DNA of 64,000 bases, taken from Tardiphaga robiniae. Lineage in GTDB: Bacteria > Pseudomonadota > Alphaproteobacteria > Rhizobiales > Xanthobacteraceae. Below, piece by piece: positions 9,362-18,072 of the stretch (position 1 is the stretch's first letter; each line of letters begins with the position of its first letter). The DNA lies in the NCBI RefSeq assembly GCF_013359755.1, contig NZ_JABMCJ010000072.1, positions 62,001 through 126,000 on the forward strand, in the 5' to 3' direction. The notes below the pieces were generated by a model. It was given only the letters and a program-made list of their open reading frames with translations, made no database searches and was not told the origin of the DNA. A program made the translations under genes and the position numbers.

Positions 9362-9435
9362 GCGGGGCGATGATCCTGGAAATGCGGCCGGAACCTATCG
9401 GAAGGGCTCTGCTTCGACAACCGCGGTGCGGTTAT

Positions 9436-9903
9436 TTAACCGCTGGCAGCGCCGCCTTTGGCGAAACGTTTGCGAATCCGCAGCAGCAGCCCATCGCAGA
9501 CCTCGCGATAGGCCGCCAGTTTCTGGTCGCGGTTACCTTCGGTTCCTGTGGGATCCACCGTCGGCCAGTATTCGACCTCGGCGGCATCGGTGCGTGTCAG
9601 ATCCAGCGCCTTGTGATGCGCCTCCGGCGACAACGTAATGATGAGATCGAAATTGAGCCCTTCCCAGTCCTCGAGTTCCTCGAAGGTCATGGGCTTGTGT
9701 CTGGAGATGTCCTGGCCGAGTTCGGCCATCACGGCCACCGCGAAAGGATCGAGCTCGCCCTTCTTCACCCCGGCGGATTTCACATAGAGCGCCTGCGGAA
9801 ACATCTGCTGCAACAGGCTGGCGGCCATCGGCGAGCGCACGCTATTCTGGCCACAGGCAAACAACACCGCCTGCGGCGTACGCGCGCGTGGCGGCGCGGC
9901 CAT
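9436..9903 (-). CDS. Low-molecular-weight phosphatase / arsenate reductase-like protein
   Basis: A 155-residue protein of the low-Mr protein tyrosine phosphatase superfamily. The P-loop is FACGQNSVRSPMA near residue 17, which matches the C-x5-R-S nucleophile pattern, and the acid is probably the Asp in TVDPTG near the C-terminus. Relatives in the same position are often annotated as ArsC. Without arsenic-resistance genes nearby, protein or small-molecule dephosphorylation is equally possible. The gene sits 6 bases downstream of the UPF0262 gene in the hisD block, so it is part of that operon. Confidence 0.85.
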   Translation of the reverse strand: MAAPPRARTPQAVLFACGQNSVRSPMAASLLQQMFPQALYVKSAGVKKGELDPFAVAVMAELGQDISRHKPMTFEELEDWEGLNFDLIITLSPEAHHKALDLTRTDAAEVEYWPTVDPTGTEGNRDQKLAAYREVCDGLLLRIRKRFAKGGAASG

Positions 9904-9909
9904 CAGCGA

Positions 9910-10407
9910 CTAGCCTTTCCAGTGAAGGACAGAGATCAACGTAAAAAGCCGCCGCGACGTTTCGAAATCGACGCGCACCTTGCCGGCCAATCGTTCCTGC
10001 AGCGTCCGCGAGCCTTCGTCATGGATGCCGCGGCGGCCCATGTCGATGGCCTCGATCTTGTCGGGCGTAGCGGTGCGAATCGCCTGATAGTAGCTGTCGC
10101 AGATCATGAAGTAGTCCTTCACAATGCGGCGGAACGGCCCCAGCGACAGAAGGTGCGCGACGACAGGCGTGCCGTCCTCGCGGCGGATGTCGAACATCAG
10201 CCGGCTGCCGGTGATGCCGATATGCAGCGTAAACGGGCCGACGTGTGCGCCTTCCGGCGCGAACAGATTCTGCTCGATCAGGTCGTAGATCGCGATCGCG
10301 CGCTCATGCTCGATATCCGGCCCGGAACGGCCGATCGATTCCTCATCGAGCGTCACCGCGACGATGCGGTTGTTGCTGTCATCCTCTGGTGGAGGGGCAT
10401 TACTCAT
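9910..10407 (-). CDS. UPF0262 family protein
   Basis: A 165-residue soluble protein matching the UPF0262 family of alphaproteobacteria, with segments such as [33 protein letters not shown] and [16 protein letters not shown]. Its function is not known. The ATG at 10407 overlaps the hisD stop codon as ATGA, and this supports the short start rather than a longer frame extending into hisD. The same neighbourhood (hisD before it, the phosphatase-like gene after it) is conserved in many Rhizobiales, and this supports the call. Confidence 0.88.
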   Translation of the reverse strand: MSNAPPPEDDSNNRIVAVTLDEESIGRSGPDIEHERAIAIYDLIEQNLFAPEGAHVGPFTLHIGITGSRLMFDIRREDGTPVVAHLLSLGPFRRIVKDYFMICDSYYQAIRTATPDKIEAIDMGRRGIHDEGSRTLQERLAGKVRVDFETSRRLFTLISVLHWKG

Positions 10408-11699
10408 CGCAAATTGAGGCGCAATCCGACCGAACGTGCGTGGGCATCGAGGCCTTCGGCCTTGCCCAGCGTCATCGCAGCCGGTCCCAGCGCCCGCAGC
10501 TGATCCGGCCCGCACTTCAGGATCGATGTTCGCTTCATGAAGTCAAGTACGCCGAGGCCCGAGGAGAACCGCGCCGAGCGCGCCGTCGGCAGCACGTGGT
10601 TCGAGCCGCCGACATAGTCGCCGATCGCTTCCGGCGTATGACCACCGAGGAAGATGGCGCCGGCATTGCGTATCTTGAGCGAGAACGCCTCAGGATCGGC
10701 CGTCATGATTTCGAGATGCTCGGCGGCAATGGCATTGGCGAGCGGCGCGGCGTCATCGAGCTTATCGACCAGAATGACCGCGCCGAAACTCTCCCACGAC
10801 GCACGCGCGATCTCGGCGCGCGGCAGTGTGGTGAGCTGGGCCTCGACGGCAAGGATAACATCGTCCGCAAGGCGCTCGCTGTCTGTGATCAGGATCGACT
10901 GCGCATTGACGTCGTGCTCAGCCTGCGCCAGCAGATCGGCGGCGATCCAGTCGGCATTGGCGGTATCGTCGGCAATGACCAGCACTTCTGAGGGGCCGGC
11001 AATCATGTCGATGCCGACCTTGCCGAACACTTGGCGCTTGGCAGCGGCCACATAGGCATTGCCGGGACCGACGATCTTGGCCACTGGCGCAATGGTGTCG
11101 GTACCGTAAGCGAGCGCGGCCACGGCCTGCGCGCCACCGACCCGATAGATCTCGGACACGCCGCCGAGCTTCGCCGCCGCGAGCACCAGCGGATTGAGCT
11201 TGCCGTCCGGCGACGGCACCACCATTACCACGCGCTCGACGCCGGCGACCCTGGCCGGCACGGCATTCATCAGCACCGACGATGGATAGGCGGCGGTGCC
11301 GCCGGGCACATAGAGACCGACAGCTTCAATGGCGCTCCAGCGCCAGCCAAGCTCGACGCCCAGCGCATCGGTGAAGCGGTCGTCCTTGGGCAGCTGGCGC
11401 TTGTGGAACAGCTCGATGCGATCGCGGGCGAATGTCAGGGCCTCGACGGTCTCTGCGTCGCAGGCAGCCACGGCGGCATCGACTTCGGCCGCGGTCACGC
11501 GCAGGCCGGAGGCCTTGAGGTCCAGCCGGTCGAACTTGCGGGTGGCCTCCAGCAGCGCTGCGTCGCCGCGAGCGGCGACATCGTCGACAATGGCGCGGGT
11601 GGCGGCTTCGATATCGGCCGCAACTTCACGCTTCATGGTCAGGAAGGCATTGAAGCGCTGGGTGAAATCGGCGCTGGCGGTATCGATACGAATTGGCAT
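10404..11699 (-). CDS. hisD: Histidinol dehydrogenase
   Basis: A 431-residue enzyme for the last two oxidations of histidine synthesis (L-histidinol to L-histidine, NAD-dependent, Zn-containing). Recognisable parts are the [19 protein letters not shown] segment, [14 protein letters not shown], the KIVGPGN box, [19 protein letters not shown], the EHLEI segment with the catalytic Glu-His, and GSNHVLPT with a metal-binding His. ATG 11699 gives the usual N-terminus MPIRIDT; the longer open frame is not needed. The gene is separated from DUF2948 by about 100 bases and overlaps the next gene by four bases. Confidence 0.97.
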   Translation of the reverse strand: MPIRIDTASADFTQRFNAFLTMKREVAADIEAATRAIVDDVAARGDAALLEATRKFDRLDLKASGLRVTAAEVDAAVAACDAETVEALTFARDRIELFHKRQLPKDDRFTDALGVELGWRWSAIEAVGLYVPGGTAAYPSSVLMNAVPARVAGVERVVMVVPSPDGKLNPLVLAAAKLGGVSEIYRVGGAQAVAALAYGTDTIAPVAKIVGPGNAYVAAAKRQVFGKVGIDMIAGPSEVLVIADDTANADWIAADLLAQAEHDVNAQSILITDSERLADDVILAVEAQLTTLPRAEIARASWESFGAVILVDKLDDAAPLANAIAAEHLEIMTADPEAFSLKIRNAGAIFLGGHTPEAIGDYVGGSNHVLPTARSARFSSGLGVLDFMKRTSILKCGPDQLRALGPAAMTLGKAEGLDAHARSVGLRLNLR

Positions 11700-11802
11700 T
11701 CTGGTGTTCCGGCGGGGCCTTGCCGGCCAAGGCCCCCTGCTCAATGGCGCGGCGGCACAGGGCCGTCAACCCTGTGCTGCCATGGAAAGGATGAATAGCG
11801 GA

Positions 11803-12249
11803 TCAGGCGTCCAGACCGGAGGCCTCGGTGCCGGCATCGCTGGTCAGATCGTCCGGGCCGAGATCGGCCAGTTCGACCTCGAGACACTCGACATCCAGCC
11901 GGAGTGCGCCCCCAGCGGCGAAGATCAGGACGACGCTACCGCCAGGAGGCTCGGCGGCATGGAATTCGATGCCGAACAGTTCCAGCGCGATGTCGGGCGC
12001 GCCGAGATCGATATCGCGGGACTTGCAGGCCAGCACGCGGTCGAAGCGCAGCGCCGAGACCAGCCGGCGCGGCGTGACTTCCCCTGAAATCGTCTGATCC
12101 CAGTCGAGCCGGCTCATGCCGACCACGAGCCGCTTCTCGCTCTGCCGCCAGATAATGTCGCCGACATTGACAGCCGCATCCTGAACATGCGCGGAAATCA
12201 CCGCGAGGTCGTCGGCATCCAGTGCAATCAGCTTGCGTTGACCCGTCAC
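11803..12249 (-). CDS. DUF2948 family protein
   Basis: A 148-residue acidic soluble protein of the DUF2948 family, which in Rhizobiales sits between murA and hisD as it does here. Visible family features are the KLIALDADDLAVISAHVQDA start and RFDRVLACKSRDID in the middle. It has no signal peptide, membrane segment or catalytic motif that I recognise. It starts 21 bases after the murA stop, so it is likely cotranscribed with murA. Function unknown. Confidence 0.85.
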   Translation of the reverse strand: MTGQRKLIALDADDLAVISAHVQDAAVNVGDIIWRQSEKRLVVGMSRLDWDQTISGEVTPRRLVSALRFDRVLACKSRDIDLGAPDIALELFGIEFHAAEPPGGSVVLIFAAGGALRLDVECLEVELADLGPDDLTSDAGTEASGLDA

Positions 12250-12270
12250 GACGACCCCTTTGAGAGAATC

Positions 12271-13560
12271 CTATCCGCTGATGCGCTCGATGGTAGCGCC
12301 GCAGGCGGACAGCTTTTCCTCGAGCCGCTCGAAGCCGCGATCGAGATGATAGATGCGGTTGACCATGGTCTCGCCTTCCGCAACGAGGCCGGCGATCACC
12401 AGAGAGACCGAGGCGCGCAGATCGGTCGCCATCACGGGCGCGCCGCGCAGCTTGGCCGTACCGTCGATGGTCGCGGTTTCACCGTCGAGGTGAATTCGCG
12501 CGCCGAAACGTGCCAGCTCCTGCACATGCATGAAGCGGTTCTCGAAAATTGTCTCGGTGATATGCGAGGAGCCCGTGGCTGTCGTCATCAGCGCCATGAG
12601 TTGCGCCTGCAGATCGGTCGGAAAGCCGGGGAATGGCGCCGTCGACACGTTCACCGGCTTGATGCCCGCGCCGTTGCGCGAGATGCGGATGCCGTCGTTG
12701 TTCGGCGTCACCGTCGCGCCGGCCTCGACCAGTACGTCGAGCGCCGACTGTAGCAATTCAGGCCGTGCGCCTGAAAGTTGCACATCGCCGCCGGTCATGG
12801 CCACGGCCATGGCATAGGTACCAGTCTCGATGCGATCCGGCAGCACGGTGTGGCGCGTGCCATTCAGCTTGGCCACGCCCTCGATCGTGATCGTCGTGGT
12901 GCCGGCGCCGGAGATGCGCGCGCCCATCTTGTTCAGGCAGTCGGCGACGTCGACGATTTCCGGCTCACACGCCGCGTTGTTGATAATGGTCGTGCCCTTG
13001 GCCAGCGTCGCAGCCATCAGCGCCACATGGGTGCCGGACACGGTGACCTTGGCGAAGTCGATCTCGGCGCCTTTCAGGCCGCCGGGGGCTTTGGCGATCA
13101 CGTAGCCGCCGTCGATAGTCAGCTCGGCGCCGAGCTTCTCCAGCGCCATGATCAGCAGATCCACTGGACGGGTGCCGATGGCGCAGCCGCCGGGCAGAGA
13201 CACCTTGGCTTCGTGCATGCGCGCCAGCAGCGGCGCGATCACCCAGAAGGAGGCGCGCATCTTCGACACCAGCTCGTAGGGCGCTGTCGTATCGATGATA
13301 TTGGCGGCGGAGATATGCAGGGTCTGGCCCTGATATTCATGGTCGCCCGGGCGCTTGCCGGCCGACATGATGTCCACGCCGTGATTGCCGAGAATGCGCT
13401 GCAACTGCGCGACGTCGGCCAAACGTGGCACGTTGTCGAGAATCAGCGTCTCGTCGGTCAGCAGACCGGCGATCATCAATGGCAGCGCCGCGTTTTTGGC
13501 GCCCGAAATCGGGATCGTGCCATTGAGTTTGCTGCCGCCGACGATGCGAATGCGATCCAT
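12271..13560 (-). CDS. murA: UDP-N-acetylglucosamine 1-carboxyvinyltransferase
   Basis: A 429-residue enzyme that transfers enolpyruvate from PEP to UDP-GlcNAc, the first committed step of peptidoglycan synthesis. The N-terminus [20 protein letters not shown] and the following [13 protein letters not shown] are typical. The catalytic loop Cys is present in [13 protein letters not shown], so this is a Cys-type enzyme expected to be sensitive to fosfomycin. The [13 protein letters not shown] segment is also conserved. ATG 13560 was chosen because the upstream extension has no family similarity. It is the first gene of the minus-strand block that runs to yacG. Confidence 0.97.
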   Translation of the reverse strand: MDRIRIVGGSKLNGTIPISGAKNAALPLMIAGLLTDETLILDNVPRLADVAQLQRILGNHGVDIMSAGKRPGDHEYQGQTLHISAANIIDTTAPYELVSKMRASFWVIAPLLARMHEAKVSLPGGCAIGTRPVDLLIMALEKLGAELTIDGGYVIAKAPGGLKGAEIDFAKVTVSGTHVALMAATLAKGTTIINNAACEPEIVDVADCLNKMGARISGAGTTTITIEGVAKLNGTRHTVLPDRIETGTYAMAVAMTGGDVQLSGARPELLQSALDVLVEAGATVTPNNDGIRISRNGAGIKPVNVSTAPFPGFPTDLQAQLMALMTTATGSSHITETIFENRFMHVQELARFGARIHLDGETATIDGTAKLRGAPVMATDLRASVSLVIAGLVAEGETMVNRIYHLDRGFERLEEKLSACGATIERISG

Positions 13561-13669
13561 ACCGATTCCCGCTGATTGCTGTGCCCCGACTATAGGGCGG
13601 ATGGCCTCTTTAAAGCAAAAGCGTCGAAATTTGCGGTTTTTCGATGAGGCCGGCGGCAAATCTAAGAAA

Positions 13670-13684
13670 GGGCCGAATCGGCCC
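13670..13684 (-). terminator. Probable Rho-independent terminator
   Basis: On the minus strand GGGCCG-ATT-CGGCCC forms a perfect 6-base-pair hairpin directly after the stop codon of the gene at 13687-14352. It is followed by TTTCTTAG. The short T-rich tail makes it a moderate rather than strong terminator. Confidence 0.5.
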
Positions 13685-13686
13685 GT

Positions 13687-14352
13687 TTACGCTCCGACCT
13701 GATTGATATCCGGGGTTTCCAGGATTGGCTTGGAGTAACCGTTACGAACCACCCGGATCATGGCGCGGCCGACTTTCTCTGTCGTGGTGACGTATTTTGG
13801 CGCGATCCGGACCAGCAGCGCCCAGAGGGGCGCGGTCGCGGTGTAGATCGCCTGAACCCACGCAGTCTTCGAACGAACACCATGCAGCGGTTGGATGCCC
13901 CCGGGGCGGAACATATAGGCGGCCTTGAACGGCAGCTTGAGCAAATCGTTCTCGGTCTTGCCCTTGACCCGCGCCCACATCACGCTGCCCTGCTCGGTGC
14001 TGTCGGTGCTCTGGCCGGTGACGTAAACAAAGGTCATCGCGGGATTGAGCCGCGCCAGCGTGTTCGCCACCGCGAGGGTGATGTCGTAGGTGATCCGACG
14101 ATAGTCCGGCTCGCTCATGCCCAGCGACGAGACGCCAAGGCAGAACAGGCAGGCGCCATAGCCCGTCAAGTCGGGCGCGATGGCCGACAGATCGAAAAAA
14201 TCCGTATGCGTGATCTCACGCAACTTGGTATCGCATTGCCCGGTAGGACTGCGGCCGACCACGAGCACGGCTTCGACATCTGGATCGAGCAGGCATTCGC
14301 GCAGCGCGCCTTGCCCGACCATGCCGGTCGCACCGAACAGAATGACTTTCAT
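13687..14352 (-). CDS. NAD(P)-binding Rossmann-fold protein (atypical SDR / epimerase-like)
   Basis: A 221-residue protein with the nucleotide-binding motif GATGMVGQG at residues 7-15 and a VVGRSP turn after the second strand. The later ITYDITLAVANTLARLNP and TFVYVTGQSTD segments match extended or atypical short-chain dehydrogenases of the HTATIP2-like/NmrA-like type. There is no clear YxxxK catalytic pair, so it may bind NADP without classical oxidoreductase chemistry. ATG 14352 is preceded by GGAAG. It lies 42 bases downstream of the SDR gene at 14395 in the same direction, so the pair is probably cotranscribed and controlled by the divergent TetR gene. Confidence 0.8.
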   Translation of the reverse strand: MKVILFGATGMVGQGALRECLLDPDVEAVLVVGRSPTGQCDTKLREITHTDFFDLSAIAPDLTGYGACLFCLGVSSLGMSEPDYRRITYDITLAVANTLARLNPAMTFVYVTGQSTDSTEQGSVMWARVKGKTENDLLKLPFKAAYMFRPGGIQPLHGVRSKTAWVQAIYTATAPLWALLVRIAPKYVTTTEKVGRAMIRVVRNGYSKPILETPDINQVGA

Positions 14353-14394
14353 GAGACTTCCTTTGGATGACTGACAGTCGATCGCGCGACGCAA

Positions 14395-15330
14395 TCAGGC
14401 GGCAATTGCGACCTGATCAAACGACATGCCGGTGAGCGCAGCTGAGACCTCCCACAGCCGCGCGCCGACGGCGGCATCCTGAGCTCGCAGCATGATCTTC
14501 GCGGGAGCCGGCGGCCCCTTCATTTCGTAGACGCCGTTCGGGCCGTAATAGCCAGCTGGCTTCGCATCGGGTGAGGTGGCTGCAAACAATGTCGGCAAGG
14601 CACCGGCGGCGGCTGAATGGCTCAGCGGACGCAGCAACCAGCTTCCGAGCCCCATCAAGCCACCGCTGCCGGGACCGTTCGGAATGAGATCGGTGAGCGC
14701 GAAACCGGGATGCGCGGCATTGCTCATCAGACCCCAGCCCGCGGCATCGCTGCGCCGCTGCAACTCGATCGCGAAGATCAGCATCGCGAGCTTCGACTGC
14801 TGATAGGCTTTCCACGGCTTGTAGAATGTCGCGCCCTGAAGATCGTCGAAATCGATGAGGCCTGAACGATGCGCAAGACTGCTGAGATTGACCACACGCG
14901 GCGCCTTGTTGCGGCGAAGCACCGGGAGCAGACGCGCCGTGAGCGCATAGTGACCGAGATAATTGGTACCGAGCTGCATCTCGAAGCCGTCGGCGGTGGT
15001 CTGGCGCGTCGGCAGCGCCATCACGCCGGCATTATTAATCAGCAGATCAAGCGACGCGTACATCGCATCGAAACGGCGTGCGAAAGTAGCGACCGAGTCC
15101 AGGCTGGCGAGATCGAGGTGCTCATAGCTGATGATCGCGTCGGGATGTCGCTCGCAGATGCGCTCGATCGCAGCGCTCCCCTTGGTGTCGCTACGGCCGG
15201 TCAGCACCACTTCGGCGCCGGCTCCCGCAAGCGCCATTGCCGTCTCGAAGCCGAGTCCGCCTGTCGCCCCGGTCACCACGGCCAGTTTGCCGGTCATGGG
15301 CGGAATGTCCCTAGTGGTCCAATCGCTCAT
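14395..15330 (-). CDS. Short-chain dehydrogenase/reductase
   Basis: A 311-residue SDR. It has the TGATGGLGF cofactor loop near residue 22, NNAGVM, the catalytic Ser in NLSSLAHRSG, and the YQQSKLAM Tyr/Lys pair. The overall pattern (GTNYLGHYALTARLLPVL) resembles retinol dehydrogenase/WW-domain-type SDRs and light-dependent protochlorophyllide reductase relatives, which often act on hydrophobic ketones or alcohols. ATG 15330 was chosen on the usual N-terminal length. The gene is divergent from a TetR regulator, with a palindrome between them, so it is probably the regulator's main target. Substrate unknown. Confidence 0.87.
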   Translation of the reverse strand: MSDWTTRDIPPMTGKLAVVTGATGGLGFETAMALAGAGAEVVLTGRSDTKGSAAIERICERHPDAIISYEHLDLASLDSVATFARRFDAMYASLDLLINNAGVMALPTRQTTADGFEMQLGTNYLGHYALTARLLPVLRRNKAPRVVNLSSLAHRSGLIDFDDLQGATFYKPWKAYQQSKLAMLIFAIELQRRSDAAGWGLMSNAAHPGFALTDLIPNGPGSGGLMGLGSWLLRPLSHSAAAGALPTLFAATSPDAKPAGYYGPNGVYEMKGPPAPAKIMLRAQDAAVGARLWEVSAALTGMSFDQVAIAA

Positions 15331-15379
15331 CTCTGTCTCCCCACATCCGATCAGCGGCACGAACGCCTGCGCAAGGCTA

Positions 15380-15400
15380 AATGTGCACTCAGTGCAAATT
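15380..15400. promoter_or_regulatory. Palindrome between SDR and TetR genes, candidate TetR operator
   Basis: The core TGCACT-C-AGTGCA (15384-15396) is a perfect inverted repeat. It extends to AAT/ATT on the outside with one mismatch, giving a 21-base near-palindrome. It lies 50 bases upstream of the SDR start and 36 bases upstream of the TetR start, the place expected for an autoregulated TetR operator. Confidence 0.6.
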
Positions 15401-15435
15401 TGCAATAGGTGCAGGCTAGCCTTATCTTAGGGCCG

Positions 15436-16098
15436 ATGAGCACCACCAAGCCTCTGAAATCAAAATTGAAAACGTCAGCGGCCGACATTGCGCCGGCCTC
15501 CGGGCTGCGCGAGCGCAAGCGTGAGCAGACCCTGCAGCGGCTGACGGAAGCGGCGATGAAGCTGTTTCTGGCCAAAGGCTACGAGGCCACCACGCTGGAC
15601 GATATCGCGGCCGCCGCCGAGATCTCGCGCCGCAGCTTCTTCCATTATTTCGCGTCCAAGGAAGATGTCGTGGTGGCGTGGCAGGATCGCAGCGCCGATG
15701 CCCTGACCGCTGCCATCGCCGAACGCCCTGCCGACGAATCGATGATCACCGCAGCAGAAAATGCGATCCTGACCATGACCCGGCACCTTAACCCCGAGGA
15801 TGCCATCGCCATTGCCCGGTTGAAGCGCGAAACGCCAGCACTGCAGGCGCGCGAGCAGCTCAAATACGAGAAGATGGAACGCGCGATGGCGGGGGCGCTT
15901 GCAGCGCGCGCCAGCGACAAGACCGGTCAGACGCGGGCGCGACTGGTGGCAATGATCACCACCGGCGCCATCCGGATCGCGAGCGAGAACTGGCTGACCC
16001 AAGGCGCGCGCGAAAAGCCGGACGTGCTGGTCAGGCGCATGTTTGCGGATATCCGGGCGGCCCTCGACGAGCCGCCCGCACGCAAGGCGAAAACCTGA
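15436..16098 (+). CDS. TetR-family transcriptional regulator
   Basis: A 220-residue repressor-type protein. The HTH domain covers about residues 25-75, with LTEAAMKLFLAKGYEATTLD and the recognition helix region ISRRSFFHYFASKEDVV. The C-terminal ligand-binding part is helical and not recognisable by motif. ATG 15436 was preferred over an earlier in-frame codon at 15409, which would overlap the promoter region. The gene is divergent from the SDR gene and shares a palindromic intergenic region with it, so local autoregulation and SDR control are likely. The ligand is unknown. Confidence 0.9.
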   Translation: MSTTKPLKSKLKTSAADIAPASGLRERKREQTLQRLTEAAMKLFLAKGYEATTLDDIAAAAEISRRSFFHYFASKEDVVVAWQDRSADALTAAIAERPADESMITAAENAILTMTRHLNPEDAIAIARLKRETPALQAREQLKYEKMERAMAGALAARASDKTGQTRARLVAMITTGAIRIASENWLTQGAREKPDVLVRRMFADIRAALDEPPARKAKT

Positions 16099-16122
16099 CG
16101 GGTGATATTAGCCGCCCGGCGA

Positions 16123-16629
16123 TCAGGCGAAGCCGCCCGGCAGCGGGCGAAACTTCCTGATCGCAAGGAAGGTCGTGACGACGAAGAACACCAGCACGAT
16201 GCCCTGAACGATCGCAAAAGGCGGCTCACTCGGCGGCACGCTCGGCGCCAGTGCGTGCAGGGGCGGCACCTTCAGGAAGCTCTGGATCACCAGCACGAAC
16301 ACATTGAGATAAAGCGAGATCATCGCAGTCAGCACATAAATCCAGCGCCATGGCCCCGCCAGCTTCTGGCCATACAGCGCCAGACAGGCGACCGCCAGCA
16401 GCACCAGCGAAATGATGCCGATGACATGCGACGGCAGCAATTTTTCGACCGGGAAAAAGAAGCCAGTCACGCTGGTCAGGATCGTCGTCAGCAGAAACAG
16501 ACCGGTCCAGCCGGGCAGCGGCTTTGACTTCAGCAGCCCGACCATTGCGACCAAGCCAGCAACAATTCCGATCAGGCTGACCACCACATGAAGCAACGTG
16601 AACGTTGCCAAGCTCATTCCCAAAACCAT
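16123..16629 (-). CDS. Small integral membrane protein, unknown function
   Basis: A 168-residue protein with about five predicted transmembrane helices (roughly residues 8-28, 39-58, 66-86, 92-113 and 135-155). A short polar Pro-rich loop (LKVPPLHALAPSVPPSEPP) lies before the last helix, and the C-terminus is basic. The start at 16629 has AGGGG upstream; another ATG four codons later is possible. No family name can be assigned with confidence. It resembles small DoxX- or DUF-type membrane proteins in general character only. It ends 24 bases from the convergent TetR gene. Confidence 0.7.
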   Translation of the reverse strand: MVLGMSLATFTLLHVVVSLIGIVAGLVAMVGLLKSKPLPGWTGLFLLTTILTSVTGFFFPVEKLLPSHVIGIISLVLLAVACLALYGQKLAGPWRWIYVLTAMISLYLNVFVLVIQSFLKVPPLHALAPSVPPSEPPFAIVQGIVLVFFVVTTFLAIRKFRPLPGGFA

Positions 16630-16778
16630 GATGCACCCCTGCTTTAGAACCCCTCAAATCTTAGGGTGCGACAGGGGAACTTGCCAATGATTTTTGGCTG
16701 ACACTCATCATATACATTTGCGTGCAAGGTGCCGTTTCGTTCAAGACATTTGCGTTCGATCGATAGAGCCGCGAAATC

Positions 16779-17702
16779 CTACTTGTTGAGAAACTCAACC
16801 AGTTTCGGGATCACCTGATCGGGGGCTTCTTCCATCAGCCAATGGCCTGAGCCTTTGACGATAACGCCGTCCAGATTGCTGGCGACGAGGCGCCCCTGCT
16901 CGATCAGGAAAGACCCACCGGCCTTCTCACCGGAGAGAACCAGCATCGGCATTGGCAGTTTGATCTTGGCAAGTTCGGCAAACTCGGCGGCATCTTTCTC
17001 AAAAGCGCGGAAGACCTCGAAACCGGCTGCCATGTGGCCGGGCTTCGCATAGACCTTGGCGTAAAACACACGGTCCTTTTCGGGTACCGACTTCTTCGGG
17101 TCCGCGGCGAAATCATTCCAGAAGTGCTCGAGGTAAATGCGCTCGCGCCCCGCGACCAGCGCGAGCGGGGTCTTGCCGTAGAAATGGAAGTGCCAGAGGT
17201 CGCGCAACAGCCAGACATGCGTCCAGTCGCCAACACCAGGCAAAAAGGCATCCATCAACGCGATACGATCGACTTCGCTCGGATATTGCGCAGCATAGGC
17301 ATAGGCGACCATCAGGCCGATGTCGTGGCCGACAATTTTCACCTTGGGATATTTCAGGCCGACCACCAACGCATGGATATCGCGGGCCATCGCCACCTTG
17401 GTGTAGCCATCGGCCGGCGCGTCGGAATCGCCGAAGCCACGCAGATCTGGCGCGATCACCGTATGACTGGCCGCAAGTTTCGCGATCAGCGGGCGCCACA
17501 TATGGCTGGTCTCGGCATAGCCATGCAGCAGCACGATCGGATCGCCCTTGCCCGCAATGAGATAATGCAGCTTGACGCCGTTGATGGTGGCGAAGCGGCT
17601 TTGCGGAGCTTGCGCTGAAGCGGATACGGGGAGAAACGGCGCTGCCAGGACGGCCAGCAGCACACCCAACAAAGCCCGGCGTCCGATCGTAAAAATGTGC
17701 AT
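16779..17702 (-). CDS. Exported alpha/beta hydrolase, epoxide-hydrolase / haloacid-dehalogenase-like type
   Basis: A 307-residue protein with a signal peptide (residues 1-31, ending in VSASAQA) and an alpha/beta-hydrolase fold. The oxyanion-hole segment is LLHGYAETSHMW. The nucleophile elbow is GHDIG with Asp128 rather than Ser, as in epoxide hydrolases and fluoroacetate/haloalkane dehalogenases. The catalytic His is in KGSGHWLMEE near the C-terminus. The Asp nucleophile argues for an ester-intermediate hydrolase of C-O or C-halogen bonds, and the export signal is less common in this group. It is transcribed alone, 42 bases downstream of the UBP zinc-finger gene. Substrate unknown. Confidence 0.87.
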   Translation of the reverse strand: MHIFTIGRRALLGVLLAVLAAPFLPVSASAQAPQSRFATINGVKLHYLIAGKGDPIVLLHGYAETSHMWRPLIAKLAASHTVIAPDLRGFGDSDAPADGYTKVAMARDIHALVVGLKYPKVKIVGHDIGLMVAYAYAAQYPSEVDRIALMDAFLPGVGDWTHVWLLRDLWHFHFYGKTPLALVAGRERIYLEHFWNDFAADPKKSVPEKDRVFYAKVYAKPGHMAAGFEVFRAFEKDAAEFAELAKIKLPMPMLVLSGEKAGGSFLIEQGRLVASNLDGVIVKGSGHWLMEEAPDQVIPKLVEFLNK

Positions 17703-17743
17703 GAAGTCCCCACTGAAACGTCGCCCGCGTCGGGACGATTGTC

Positions 17744-18052
17744 TCAGTAGTAGCGCGGAATCGGCCCGTTGTGCGGAGTCTTTCGATCCGACAAATCGAA
17801 CATGACTTCATCGACATAGCACCAGCCCCAGCCTTCGGGCGGATCGTAGCCTTCGATGATCGGATGCTTCGTGGCGTGGAAATGCTTGGTCGCGTGCTTG
17901 TTCGGGGAGTCGTCGCAGCAGCCGACGTGACCGCAGGTCCGGCAGATCCGCAAGTGCACCCACATACTGCCCGTTTTCAGGCATTCCTCGCAACCGAGTG
18001 CGCTGGGTGTCACATCGCGAATGCCGGAAATATGCGTGCAGCCTTTCGGCAT
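17744..18052 (-). CDS. UBP-type zinc-finger protein
   Basis: A 102-residue protein made almost entirely of one zf-UBP domain: C-x2-C (CEEC), C-x2-C (CRTC), HVGCCDDSPNKHATKHFHATKHP and a final WGWCYVDE motif. In eukaryotes this fold binds the free C-terminus of ubiquitin; bacterial stand-alone versions have no proven role. The gene follows the cNMP/flavoprotein gene by 20 bases on the same strand. The two types often occur together, so a joint redox or signalling role is possible, but that is inference. Confidence 0.88.
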   Translation of the reverse strand: MPKGCTHISGIRDVTPSALGCEECLKTGSMWVHLRICRTCGHVGCCDDSPNKHATKHFHATKHPIIEGYDPPEGWGWCYVDEVMFDLSDRKTPHNGPIPRYY

Positions 18053-18072
18053 GATGATCTCCCGTTATGAGC

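Noticed and set aside
9436-9903. Arsenic resistance gene arsC
   Set aside because: The P-loop fits low-Mr phosphatases as well, and no ars genes are nearby.
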